Shown one piece after another: positions 23,548 to 29,801 of a stretch of DNA of 33,008 nt (position 1 is its first letter; every line of letters starts with the position of its first letter). The translations under genes and the position numbers were made by a program. Location of the stretch: IMG/VR virus record IMGVR_UViG_3300028835_000859, positions 1 to 33,008 of that record; one strand, given 5' to 3'. This DNA is from a virus. The notes below the pieces were generated by a model. It was not told where the DNA came from. It saw only the letters and a list, made by a program, of their open reading frames with translations, and made no database searches.

Positions 23548-24610
23548 CGCGCTTCTCTCTCAGGCTGGCCTCAGTCTGGTATGTGGCACCGATGTCCTCA
23601 AGTTCGCGGAAGGTCAGGCCGTAGTCCGAGGCGTAGATCTCGTCGCCCTTGCCGGCATGCTTCACATCGTAGTGAGCCACCGCCTGCAGCAGCAGGTCGT
23701 GGCATTCCGCGCCCTTGGCGGCCGGCAGTTCCTCCATCACCCGACATTCGAATTTCTCGTAGACCCTGGCGACGCGCATGTGGGCGCGCTTGCACAGCAC
23801 ACGCAACTGGGCGGCCTGTTCCTTGTCGATCAGTTCGACTGCCTCGCCGACGATCGGCGCCGACTCGTCTGGGTCCTTGTATTGCTCGGCGACATTGGAC
23901 AGATGGATGGCGCGGTCCAGCCGCTCGTTGCCACCAGGCCACTGCTTGCGGCCTCTCTTGATGGCGGTCTTGACGCACATCTCCTGGAAGTCGGTGACCC
24001 ACGGGCCGCTCGGTTTCTTGCTCTTGTCTCGGGGATTGTAGGCCTCGGATTTCTCGGCCGCCTTCATGATGTCATCGATGGGCATCCAGGTTACGTGCGG
24101 CACTGGAGCGTGTTTCACATGCGCGATGCAGTAGGCGCCGATGATCTCGCCCATGTCCTCGATCTTCATCAGCGGATCCGTGTTGTGCAGGACGCTTGGA
24201 CTGGTGCCGCGGGTCAGCTTGAAATTGCCGAGCCGCTCCTCCTCCTCGTAGACGGCCGCAGCCTGCACCAGGGTGACGAGGCCGCCGTCTGTCGCGAGCT
24301 TGATCAGTCCTCGGTAGCCCGGGTCGAAGCAGCAGATCACATGGTTGCCTTGCCTTCGGGGGATAAGGAAGCCGTGCTGCAGCACTGGGTTCAACGAGAG
24401 GCCGATAGCCGCGACATTTACGACGGCGTCCTCTATGGTCTGGGGGATGCAACGCTGCATGTAGGGGCTACGTCGCATGGCCTGGAGGGCGTATCCAGCC
24501 TCCTCCTGGTAGCGGACCAGGTTGCCCATCGGCTGGGCAATTTTCTCGAAGGCTGGCTGGACATGGGCGATGGCCTGCTCGACCACCACCATGGGATTTT
24601 GCTGAGGCAT
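23540..24610 (-). CDS. recT: RecT-family single-strand annealing protein
   Basis: A 356-residue protein starting at ATG 24610, with AAGGAG (24617-24622) six bases upstream; an upstream in-frame extension of 23 codons lacks this support. Residues 1-240 match RecT: a helical N-terminus, AIGLSLNPVLQHGFLIPR, CCFDPGYRGLIKLA, EIIGAYCIAHVKH, and PGGNERLDRAIHLSNV. The remaining about 115 residues are a helical extension absent from classical RecT (269 aa), possibly for partner binding. RecT anneals single strands exposed by the neighbouring exonuclease; SSB is in the same operon. First gene of the leftward operon. Confidence 0.93.
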   Translation of the reverse strand: MPQQNPMVVVEQAIAHVQPAFEKIAQPMGNLVRYQEEAGYALQAMRRSPYMQRCIPQTIEDAVVNVAAIGLSLNPVLQHGFLIPRRQGNHVICCFDPGYRGLIKLATDGGLVTLVQAAAVYEEEERLGNFKLTRGTSPSVLHNTDPLMKIEDMGEIIGAYCIAHVKHAPVPHVTWMPIDDIMKAAEKSEAYNPRDKSKKPSGPWVTDFQEMCVKTAIKRGRKQWPGGNERLDRAIHLSNVAEQYKDPDESAPIVGEAVELIDKEQAAQLRVLCKRAHMRVARVYEKFECRVMEELPAAKGAECHDLLLQAVAHYDVKHAGKGDEIYASDYGLTFRELEDIGATYQTEASLREKRDG

Positions 24611-24748
24611 AGATCGCTCCTTATTATTGTCACCCTCACAGCGAAGGTACAGCACACAACCGCAGACTACAAGACGCAATTGATATCGGGCTGGGTATCA
24701 GATAGATTGACTTTCTGAGGGTAACAGAACAATAAAATTGGGCGATCA
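24611..24748. promoter_or_regulatory. Divergent intergenic control region between recT and the replication genes
   Basis: A 138-base gap between divergently transcribed operons, more AT-rich than its surroundings. Two copies of a 13-base element face away from each other: TGTGAGGGTGACA on the - strand (24628-24640) and TCTGAGGGTAACA on the + strand (24714-24726), 11 of 13 identical. Rightward, TTGACT (24707-24712) may be a -35 box; TAAAAT at 24733-24738 is a -10-like hexamer but the 20-base spacing is long. The paired elements suggest shared regulation of both operons by a repressor or activator; this is inference. Confidence 0.55.
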
Positions 24749-25516
24749 GTGGCGAATAATTATCCCTACTTCCCGTTCTACGTGTCGGACTTCGACGGCG
24801 ATACCAGGCACATGTCGGTGGAGTCGATCGGTATCTACATCCGGTTGCTGATTTACCAGTGGATCAATGGAAAGATTCCGGGCAGCGAGCCGATGATGGT
24901 CAGGATTGCCGGATGTGGCCACGACCAGTTCATGGAATCTTGGGAGAACGAGATCGGTACCTGCTTCGAGAAATTCGATGACGGCCCTGTCGTTTCATAC
25001 CGGAACAAGCGACTGCAAATTGAGCGCGACAAGGTGCTGGCGGCCACCGAACAGCGTCGTCAGGCAGGCAAAAAGTCTGGAGAGTCACGCCGAAAAACAT
25101 CTAAGAAACAACCACATCGAACGGGCGTTCCTTTCCCGTTCGAACGGGAGGGCAACGAGACGGCAACGATCCAGAGCCATAACCATAACCAGAGTAAAGA
25201 CAAACCAATAGATCGATTCGCCGAATTCTGGGAGACCTACCCGAAGAAGTCGGGCAAGAAGCCTTGCCTGGCAAAATGGAAAGCGAGACGATTGGACCGC
25301 CTCGCTGATCAGATAATCCAGAACGTCAGAGACCGCATCGAAGGCGACAGCCAGTGGCTCCGAGGCTTCGTGCCAAACCCCCTGACGTTCATCAACCAAG
25401 ATCGATGGGACGATCCCATCCAAGAGGAAACCGCTGGTGAAAAAACTCAGCGAACTCGTACCGAAACATTTGATGACATCCACGCCCGGAATCGAGAGAA
25501 AGCCGGACTCGACTAG
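24749..25516 (+). CDS. DUF1376-containing phage replication protein
   Basis: A 255-residue protein with GTG start 24749 and no strong Shine-Dalgarno. Residues 5-95 are a DUF1376 domain: YPYFPFYVSDFDGDTRHMS, IGIYIRLLIYQWINGKIPG, and RNKRLQIERDKVLAATEQRR. A basic linker (SRRKTSKKQPHR) leads to a C-terminal domain (about 155-235) with FAEFWETYPKKSGKKPCLAKW and WLRGFVPNPLTFINQDRW, typical of phage replication initiators that bind origin DNA or recruit a helicase loader. It is the first gene of the rightward replication operon and is followed, with overlap, by a P-like protein. Confidence 0.8.
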   Translation: MANNYPYFPFYVSDFDGDTRHMSVESIGIYIRLLIYQWINGKIPGSEPMMVRIAGCGHDQFMESWENEIGTCFEKFDDGPVVSYRNKRLQIERDKVLAATEQRRQAGKKSGESRRKTSKKQPHRTGVPFPFEREGNETATIQSHNHNQSKDKPIDRFAEFWETYPKKSGKKPCLAKWKARRLDRLADQIIQNVRDRIEGDSQWLRGFVPNPLTFINQDRWDDPIQEETAGEKTQRTRTETFDDIHARNREKAGLD

Positions 25517-25841
25517 GGCGATGCTGGTGTGGGTCCAGCTGGCTGAAATCTACGGCAAGGCGCTGTATCGGGAGCATGGCTCCGAGCCGCCGGCACTCTG
25601 GCTCCAGGCTATTGATCTGCTCGGTGACGAGGAGATTCAGCGTGGACTGAAGAACCTGGCGGAAGAGGCGCTCGCGTACCCAGCCAACCTCGGCCAGTTC
25701 GTTGAGTCCTGTCAGCGCATTCCTGAGGGCCGTCCCTGGCTGAACCAACCGAAGCAGATCGAGGACGATAGGCCACGCGGCACGATGTCATACGCCGAAT
25801 GGAAACGACAGAATGGTATCCCAGAACCCACAGCAGATTGA
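25437..25841 (+). CDS. Lambda P-like helicase-loader candidate (134 aa)
   Basis: GTG 25437 has GAGG (25426-25429) about 7 bases upstream and lies 80 bases inside the previous gene; an ATG at 25521 is an alternative but has almost no spacer. Residues about 30-85 contain LVWVQLAEIYGKALYREHG, EEIQRGLKNLAEEAL and YPANLGQFVESC, the W...F...GI...G......NR...PSPGQFV..C layout of lambda P. P takes the host DnaB helicase to the origin. The protein is shorter than lambda P (233 aa). The family call is from pattern only, supported by location behind a DUF1376 initiator. Confidence 0.5.
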   Translation: MKKLSELVPKHLMTSTPGIERKPDSTRAMLVWVQLAEIYGKALYREHGSEPPALWLQAIDLLGDEEIQRGLKNLAEEALAYPANLGQFVESCQRIPEGRPWLNQPKQIEDDRPRGTMSYAEWKRQNGIPEPTAD

Positions 25842-26556
25842 GCCTCGCAAAGAGACGCTACCGATCATCGCCTACAAGGGCGGGTTCGAATTACTGGATG
25901 CGAAATGGGACCTGAGTTCCGGGCGTACGGTCAAGTTCAGGCTAATGGAGGAACCGCGGCGGCCGCTGCTGATGCATCCGTTCGCGCAGTTTGTCCGGCG
26001 CCGAGGTGGCAGGGTAGGCACCAGGTTCCTGATGGTCATGACGGTGATTGGAAAGGACGAGCCGATGTTCAACGGTGAGCTTATGCTGATGTCCGGCGGC
26101 CAGCCCCTGGCCCAGGGATTCTGGGTATCATTCTGGCTGGACGATGAGACCGACCATCATCCGTTCGCCGGCTACCGCGGCAGGAAAGGTGACCGGCCGG
26201 GCGACATGTTCTCGGCCGCCTTCGTGGAGCTTGATGACGATGACTCGGCTATCGACCAGGACAAGCGCGGCAAGGTAGAAGACGCACATGCCCGGGCTGG
26301 ACAGAAGCTCAGTCAGTACTGCTACCTGCTGTGCAACAATGAGATGTTTATCCTCTACCTCGAGGAGCGCGCCCTGGTGAACAACAAAGCACGATCGATC
26401 CACTGGTGGGCAAAGGAGAACCGCGTCGCCCGGTGGGTGCGCTGGCGATGCGACATCGAATCAAGGTCAGATCTTGACAACAACCCTGCTGCGGCTAAAA
26501 TTTTCCATGAGCAGATACGTGAACCGTATGCAGACTGGCGGAGTGTGAATGAATGA
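25813..26556 (+). CDS. Conserved-looking phage protein of unknown function (247 aa)
   Basis: ATG 25813 lies 29 bases inside the preceding gene. The protein appears to be a single folded domain: AYKGGFELLDAKWDLSSG, KFRLMEEPRRPLLMHPFAQF, GVSFWLDDETDHHPFAGYRG-like central part, then FVELDDDDSAIDQD and a C-terminal helical part with IESRSDLDNNPAAAKIF and REPYADW. I have a faint memory of this pattern in other phage replication regions but no named family or activity. Its stop overlaps both start codons of the methyltransferase locus (AATGAATGAG). Confidence 0.65.
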   Translation: MVSQNPQQIEPRKETLPIIAYKGGFELLDAKWDLSSGRTVKFRLMEEPRRPLLMHPFAQFVRRRGGRVGTRFLMVMTVIGKDEPMFNGELMLMSGGQPLAQGFWVSFWLDDETDHHPFAGYRGRKGDRPGDMFSAAFVELDDDDSAIDQDKRGKVEDAHARAGQKLSQYCYLLCNNEMFILYLEERALVNNKARSIHWWAKENRVARWVRWRCDIESRSDLDNNPAAAKIFHEQIREPYADWRSVNE

Positions 26557-28549
26557 GTTGGCATTATTTGCGGGAGCGGGGGGCGGACTTCTCGCTTCCA
26601 AATTACTTGGATGGACTACGATCGCAGCCTGCGAGATCGATGAGTATTGTCGGCAGGTCATCCTTACTCGTCAGGCCGAAGGATATCTCGAGCGCTTCCC
26701 TATCTGGGATGACGTCAAGTCCTTCGACGGGCGACCTTTTCGGGGACTTGTTGATGTCATTACCGGAGGGTTCCCCTGCCAGGACATCAGTTCAGCTGGT
26801 CGTGGAGTGGGCATTACCGGCGAGCGTAGCGGCCTGTGGTTTGAGTATCTCCGACTTATTGGAGAGATTGGGCCTCGGTTTGTATTCGCCGAAAACGTCC
26901 CGATGCTCCGTACCCGTGGCCTTGGCACCGTCATATCAGGCCTTGCCGAACTGGGGTATGACGTACGATGGTGTGTGCTGGGAGCTTGGCATGTCGGCGC
27001 GCCCCATCGAAGAAACAGAATGTGGGTCCTCGCTGTGCGAAGGGAGGAATCATCATGTGCCGACACCGACGACCCAGGATCACATCGAGAGGGAGTCGAC
27101 CAGCACGGAGACGCTGAACTACGAGACCAACAAGTCAGTGAGCCTGGATCGCTGGGCAAAACAGTGGCCGACACCGAAAGCGATGGACGCAGATCGGACA
27201 TCGGTAATGACGCAGACCAGGTACAACAATCGGACGGGGCGAAAAAATCTCAAGTCAGAGGTGGGGAATTCACTGATGTGGCCGACGCCCGGAGCTCAGG
27301 AATCGCAGCCGACTCAGGAGATGATCGACGAGATCAAGGAGAACCAGGACAAGACACACGAGCGATTGTACCTTCCGGGTCGCAAGCACCACACGCAGCG
27401 GACGCTGTCGCGAGCGGTGCAGACTTGGCCGACACCAACCTCGAGCGTGGGCAGCGGCTCGAGGAACACGCCCGGCAGCAAGGCGCACCCAGGTCTCAGC
27501 CTGGACGACGCCGTCCGCGGCGACGGGGGAACGGGCAGGGGCCCAAGGAAGCCGGTGATAGGGACGCCAACCAGCATGGACTCGAGGGGCAAGGGGAGCA
27601 AGAGATCGGAGGCATTCAGGAGGGACACGGCGCCGACGCCGGCGGAGTTTGTGGAGCAGTTCCCGACGCCGACAGCCGGAGGCGGGGGCGGGACGAGCAG
27701 GAGCGGGGATCGTCAGGACGAGACCCCAAGCCTCCAGGGAATGGCTCGCAAGGGGACCTGGCCGACGCCAACGGCGAGGGACAGACACACCGACAAGAAG
27801 CTGACCAGGGGAGCGAACGCAGTTCCGGGCGGGACGCCTCTGATACTTGCGGTCCAACAGAAGGCAGCGAAGGATGCGGAACTGTACCCAACGCCAACGA
27901 GTTCGATGATGACAAAGGGCGACATGGAGCAGGCGAAGTATTCATCGAGCGATCCACGCCGCCCGAGTTACGAGGAGGCGAATCAGATGTTCCCGACGCC
28001 GACCTCGCAGGATCACAAGGGGCGGGGAGCGGGGAGCTACGATCGGCACAAGGGTCTGGACAATCACATGAAACTATTCCCGACGCCGAATGCATCGGAC
28101 GGGAATCAGGGGGGTACGACTCAGGGAAACCGGAAGTCGCCGAACCTCTCGATCACAGTGCATCAGCAATGGCCGACGCCGAATGCCAGGGATCACAAGG
28201 ACACGGGCGAGAACACGGATTACGAGAAGGTGGCGGCGAAGAGCAAGCTCGCCGGGGCGGTGCAGGTTTGGCCGACGCCGGCAGCGCACGAGGGGAGACT
28301 GGGTTACCAGGACAGGACCCGCGGCAAGAAGGGCAGCCAGAAATCCTTGACTACGGAGATCATCGATTCGGAGGGGGGGAGGCAGGCGACTACTGGACAA
28401 TTGAACCCGACGTGGGTCGAGTGGCTCATGGGGTGGCCTCTCGGGTGGACAGACTTAAAGCCATTGGAAACGGACAGGTTCCACTGGTGGCTGCACAAGC
28501 ATGGGCTATTCTGAGCTCGTCCCTGTCAGCCGGCACGAGAAAACCCTGA
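26549..28549 (+). CDS. C5 cytosine DNA methyltransferase with very large hydrophilic insert (frame A)
   Basis: A 666-residue protein. The N-terminal 165 residues are a clear C5 methyltransferase: motif I LALFAGAGGG (SAM binding), CEIDEY (motif II), DD (54-55), GGFPCQD (motif IV, catalytic Cys77), FAENVPML (motif VI, Glu115) and APHRRNRMWVLA (motif VIII). The extreme C-terminus has EPDVGRVAHGVASRVD and RLKAIGNGQVPLVA (motifs IX/X). In between lie about 450 residues rich in D, G, E, Q, R and S, almost without aromatics, punctuated by VADA/VPDA/LADA words; this does not look like a normal target-recognition domain. The same bases encode frame B. ATG 26549 has GGAG (26540-26543) five bases upstream. 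Expected role: methylation of phage DNA against restriction. Confidence 0.85.
   Translation: MNELALFAGAGGGLLASKLLGWTTIAACEIDEYCRQVILTRQAEGYLERFPIWDDVKSFDGRPFRGLVDVITGGFPCQDISSAGRGVGITGERSGLWFEYLRLIGEIGPRFVFAENVPMLRTRGLGTVISGLAELGYDVRWCVLGAWHVGAPHRRNRMWVLAVRREESSCADTDDPGSHREGVDQHGDAELRDQQVSEPGSLGKTVADTESDGRRSDIGNDADQVQQSDGAKKSQVRGGEFTDVADARSSGIAADSGDDRRDQGEPGQDTRAIVPSGSQAPHAADAVASGADLADTNLERGQRLEEHARQQGAPRSQPGRRRPRRRGNGQGPKEAGDRDANQHGLEGQGEQEIGGIQEGHGADAGGVCGAVPDADSRRRGRDEQERGSSGRDPKPPGNGSQGDLADANGEGQTHRQEADQGSERSSGRDASDTCGPTEGSEGCGTVPNANEFDDDKGRHGAGEVFIERSTPPELRGGESDVPDADLAGSQGAGSGELRSAQGSGQSHETIPDAECIGRESGGYDSGKPEVAEPLDHSASAMADAECQGSQGHGREHGLREGGGEEQARRGGAGLADAGSARGETGLPGQDPRQEGQPEILDYGDHRFGGGEAGDYWTIEPDVGRVAHGVASRVDRLKAIGNGQVPLVAAQAWAILSSSLSAGTRKP
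26553..28514 (+). CDS. Overprinted partner ORF of the methyltransferase (frame B, 653 aa, PTP-repeat protein)
   Basis: A 653-codon ORF in the +1 frame of the methyltransferase, starting at ATG 26553, nine bases after the same GGAG. It is not a random shadow: it has a balanced composition with W/F/Y, contains LPEGSPARTS, YQALPNWGMTYDG and ECGSS near residues 70-165, thirteen PTP words (VPTPT, WPTPK, WPTPT, FPTPT, YPTPT, WPTPN, WPTPA), GSRNTPGSKAHPGLSLDDAV, and a C-terminus LNPTWVEWLMGWPLGWTDL. I know these strings from phage and plasmid proteins usually labelled as hypothetical or as methyltransferase C-terminal pieces; LNP.WVEWLMG.P resembles the LTPRE..RLMGFP motif of C5 enzymes. It may be a second subunit or target-recognition partner. 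It could still be a conserved shadow. Confidence 0.6.
   Translation: MSWHYLRERGADFSLPNYLDGLRSQPARSMSIVGRSSLLVRPKDISSASLSGMTSSPSTGDLFGDLLMSLPEGSPARTSVQLVVEWALPASVAACGLSISDLLERLGLGLYSPKTSRCSVPVALAPSYQALPNWGMTYDGVCWELGMSARPIEETECGSSLCEGRNHHVPTPTTQDHIERESTSTETLNYETNKSVSLDRWAKQWPTPKAMDADRTSVMTQTRYNNRTGRKNLKSEVGNSLMWPTPGAQESQPTQEMIDEIKENQDKTHERLYLPGRKHHTQRTLSRAVQTWPTPTSSVGSGSRNTPGSKAHPGLSLDDAVRGDGGTGRGPRKPVIGTPTSMDSRGKGSKRSEAFRRDTAPTPAEFVEQFPTPTAGGGGGTSRSGDRQDETPSLQGMARKGTWPTPTARDRHTDKKLTRGANAVPGGTPLILAVQQKAAKDAELYPTPTSSMMTKGDMEQAKYSSSDPRRPSYEEANQMFPTPTSQDHKGRGAGSYDRHKGLDNHMKLFPTPNASDGNQGGTTQGNRKSPNLSITVHQQWPTPNARDHKDTGENTDYEKVAAKSKLAGAVQVWPTPAAHEGRLGYQDRTRGKKGSQKSLTTEIIDSEGGRQATTGQLNPTWVEWLMGWPLGWTDLKPLETDRFHWWLHKHGLF
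27057..28290 (+). repeat. Dispersed CCGACGCC-type words encoding PTP (frame B) and ADA (frame A)
   Basis: Thirteen degenerate copies of a word close to GGCCGACGCC, at roughly 27057, 27165, 27278, 27425, 27559, 27630, 27661, 27762, 27886, 27992, 28078, 28170 and 28269, about 30-150 bases apart. Read in frame B each gives [WFYV]PTP[TNA]; read in frame A each gives [VLIM][AP]D[AT]. The repeated unit is therefore meaningful in both frames. Confidence 0.7.
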
Positions 28550-28890
28550 GGCAATTGAAGTGCGTCGTAAGTCACCGAACACCTGTGACCCTGCACCACT
28601 GCCATGGCGGCAGTATGAAAGACCTGTTCCGAAACCCAGGCATGGCGCAGAAGGCCTGCCCGTACCTGCAGATTCCGCTGCACTCGAACTATCACACCGG
28701 ACAGTTTGGCATCGACTCCGGGGTTGGCGTGACTGGCTGGGTAGATGAATGGGAACGCACGTTCGGGTCACAGATCGACCATCTGACAGACGTAAGTGGG
28801 CAGCTTGGCTACGACGTAATCCGGAGCGCGAAGTTATGGATAGAGCAGCACAACCATCGCTTGATCTCGGCACGACGTTCGAACCAGTAA
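28501..28890 (+). CDS. HNH-like phage protein (129 aa)
   Basis: The frame from ATG 28501 contains CVVSHRTPVTLHHCHGGSM, then QIPLHSNYHTGQFGIDSG and WERTFGSQIDHL. The HHCHGGSM...PL...YH.G..GID.G...WE..FG.Q order matches phage zinc/HNH-type proteins that I know with an N-terminal C..CG pair; here only the first Cys is kept and the second position is Ser, so metal binding may be altered. The start is uncertain: there is no good Shine-Dalgarno at 28501, and a TTG just before KCVVSH (after GAGG) is possible. With ATG 28501 the gene overlaps both methyltransferase-locus frames. Predicted nuclease; activity unproven. Confidence 0.6.
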   Translation: MGYSELVPVSRHEKTLRQLKCVVSHRTPVTLHHCHGGSMKDLFRNPGMAQKACPYLQIPLHSNYHTGQFGIDSGVGVTGWVDEWERTFGSQIDHLTDVSGQLGYDVIRSAKLWIEQHNHRLISARRSNQ

Positions 28891-29327
28891 CGCTCGAGCT
28901 TCCCTGGCCGCCATCAATCAACAGCTATTTCATGGAGTACGCGATGCCGCCGGCAGGCGGTGTCGTTGCAAGGCAGATCAAACAGCATGGCATGGATGGC
29001 CTGCATGTCTGGCTGCGACAGAACACCAGGGTGATGAAGCGAGTCGGCGACAAGGGCCATGCATACCGAGCGGATGTGCAGGAGTACGTGCTGCGCAATC
29101 GCCTGAACAAGGGCTACCGCGAACCGCTGCTGATGCACATGGATTTCTATGCGCCGGATCGGCGCGAGCGAGATCTCGACAACCACTACAAGCCGCTGAT
29201 CGACGCGCTCGAGCATGCCTGCGTGTTCCTGAATGACAGCCAGATCAAGGGCCATCGAACGCTGATGCAAGAGGAGATCATTAAAGGCGGAAAGGTTGTC
29301 GTTCGCCTGGAAGAATTGTTATATTGA
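28836..29327 (+). CDS. rusA: RusA-family Holliday junction resolvase
   Basis: A 163-residue protein starting at ATG 28836, with GGAG about ten bases upstream; the in-frame upstream extension to 28749 lies within the HNH-like gene and is not supported. It shows the RusA signature: LELPWPPSINSYF at the N-terminus, and DRRERDLDNHYKPLIDALE (Asp113, Asp115, Asn116, Lys119, Asp123) followed by VFLNDSQIKG (Asp134). RusA dimers cut four-way junctions symmetrically, finishing recombination started by exonuclease and RecT. It is longer than E. coli RusA (120 aa) because of an insert between about residues 32 and 75. Overlaps the HNH-like gene by 55 bases; last gene of the rightward operon. Confidence 0.9.
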   Translation: MDRAAQPSLDLGTTFEPVTLELPWPPSINSYFMEYAMPPAGGVVARQIKQHGMDGLHVWLRQNTRVMKRVGDKGHAYRADVQEYVLRNRLNKGYREPLLMHMDFYAPDRRERDLDNHYKPLIDALEHACVFLNDSQIKGHRTLMQEEIIKGGKVVVRLEELLY

Positions 29328-29328
29328 A

Positions 29329-29447
29329 TTAAGGCGGCCCGAGTAAGCTCTTGCGATTGCCGACTCCGTGTCGGGTACCCGGTCGCAACATCTCGCTCCT
29401 GGCCGATTTGTTACCCTCAGATTATCCTGAAAGGGCCGCCGTCTTAA
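29329..29447. other. Structured intergenic segment at a convergent junction
   Basis: The 116-base gap between rusA (+) and the leftward block (-) is bracketed by an inverted repeat: TTAAGGCGGCCC (29329-29340) against GGGCCGCC-GTC-TTAA (29433-29447). Inside are TTGCGA (29351-29356) with TCGCAA (29383-29388), enclosing CCGAC-TCCGT-GTCGG (29360-29374), and a GGGTACCC palindrome at 29373-29380. It also holds a TGAGGGTAAC motif (29411-29420, - strand). No T-run is present, so it is not a plain intrinsic terminator. A structured RNA, bidirectional terminator or protein-binding site are possible. No tRNA T-loop or anticodon arm is visible. Confidence 0.45.
29409..29421 (-). promoter_or_regulatory. 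TCTGAGGGTAACA motif, third intergenic copy
   Basis: On the - strand this is identical over 13 bases to the copy at 24714-24726. It points away from the leftward gene block and into the 3' end of rusA, so it is not placed as a promoter for a known gene; binding of a common factor or an antisense start are both open. Confidence 0.35.
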
Positions 29448-29668
29448 CCCTCTTCCCTGGGTGGCGAGTGTTCCTCGACAAAATCAAAGATGCCTGCCTT
29501 GCAGGTCACGCAGAAGGCGACGGTCAGCATGCCGATGTAGCCTTCGACGCCACCCTCAGTGTCAAGATTGAATGGCCCCAGGCAGATGGTGCAGGTGCGG
29601 ATCGGGCTATCGGTTCCTGACGACTCGGTAGTCGTCTCGGCTGTAGTCGAGGCCTGCCTCTTTGACAT
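29444..29668 (-). CDS. Small zinc-ribbon-like protein (74 aa)
   Basis: From ATG 29668 the protein has a Ser/Thr-rich N-terminus (STTAETTTESSGTD) then RTCTICLGPFNLD and VAFCVTCKAGIFDF: two CxxC pairs about 30 residues apart, a minimal zinc ribbon. It ends with an acidic/basic tail. No Shine-Dalgarno precedes this ATG, and a further ATG at 29683 is possible; either start lies within the upstream gene, overlapping it by over 60 bases. The function is unknown; zinc ribbons of this size in phages often bind nucleic acid or host proteins. Confidence 0.55.
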   Translation of the reverse strand: MSKRQASTTAETTTESSGTDSPIRTCTICLGPFNLDTEGGVEGYIGMLTVAFCVTCKAGIFDFVEEHSPPREEG

Positions 29669-29801
29669 CGTCGAAGAATTCATCAAGCGCCTGGTTGGCT
29701 GCCTGTTCGCTCGGGAAAGTCCGAAGCTTATCATCCTCAAGCCAAGTGTTGATCCAGCCATCGCAGAAGGTGTAGGTCTGCACTTCGAACTCGGCGCTCA
29801 T
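29607..29801 (-). CDS. Small hypothetical protein (64 aa)
   Basis: ATG 29801 overlaps the stop of the upstream gene as ATGA. The protein is short and well-formed: MSAEFEVQTYTFCDGWINTW (a strand-rich start), PSEQAANQALDEFFDDV (a helix) and DYSRDDYRVVR (a final strand). The order strand, strand, helix, strand with an A..A...F segment is like small phage proteins that take an incoming DNA or host protein as partner, but I do not recognise a family. Confidence 0.6.
   Translation of the reverse strand: MSAEFEVQTYTFCDGWINTWLEDDKLRTFPSEQAANQALDEFFDDVKEAGLDYSRDDYRVVRNR

Noticed and set aside
23432-24718. 428-codon + strand frame over recT
   Set aside because: Antisense to RecT, which is certain by motifs; the frame has no domain and no ribosome binding site.
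27270-27857. 195-codon - strand frame across the methyltransferase insert
   Set aside because: Arginine/proline-rich translation typical of the complement of repeated CCGACGCC words; no family match, unlike the two forward frames.
27057-28290. CRISPR-like array suggested by spaced repeated words
   Set aside because: The words are only about 8-10 bases, not identical, irregularly spaced and fully within two coding frames.
29329-29447. Possible tRNA or hammerhead ribozyme in the gap after rusA
   Set aside because: No TTCGA T-loop, no acceptor/anticodon arms and no CTGATGA/GAAA hammerhead core; kept only as an unidentified structured segment.
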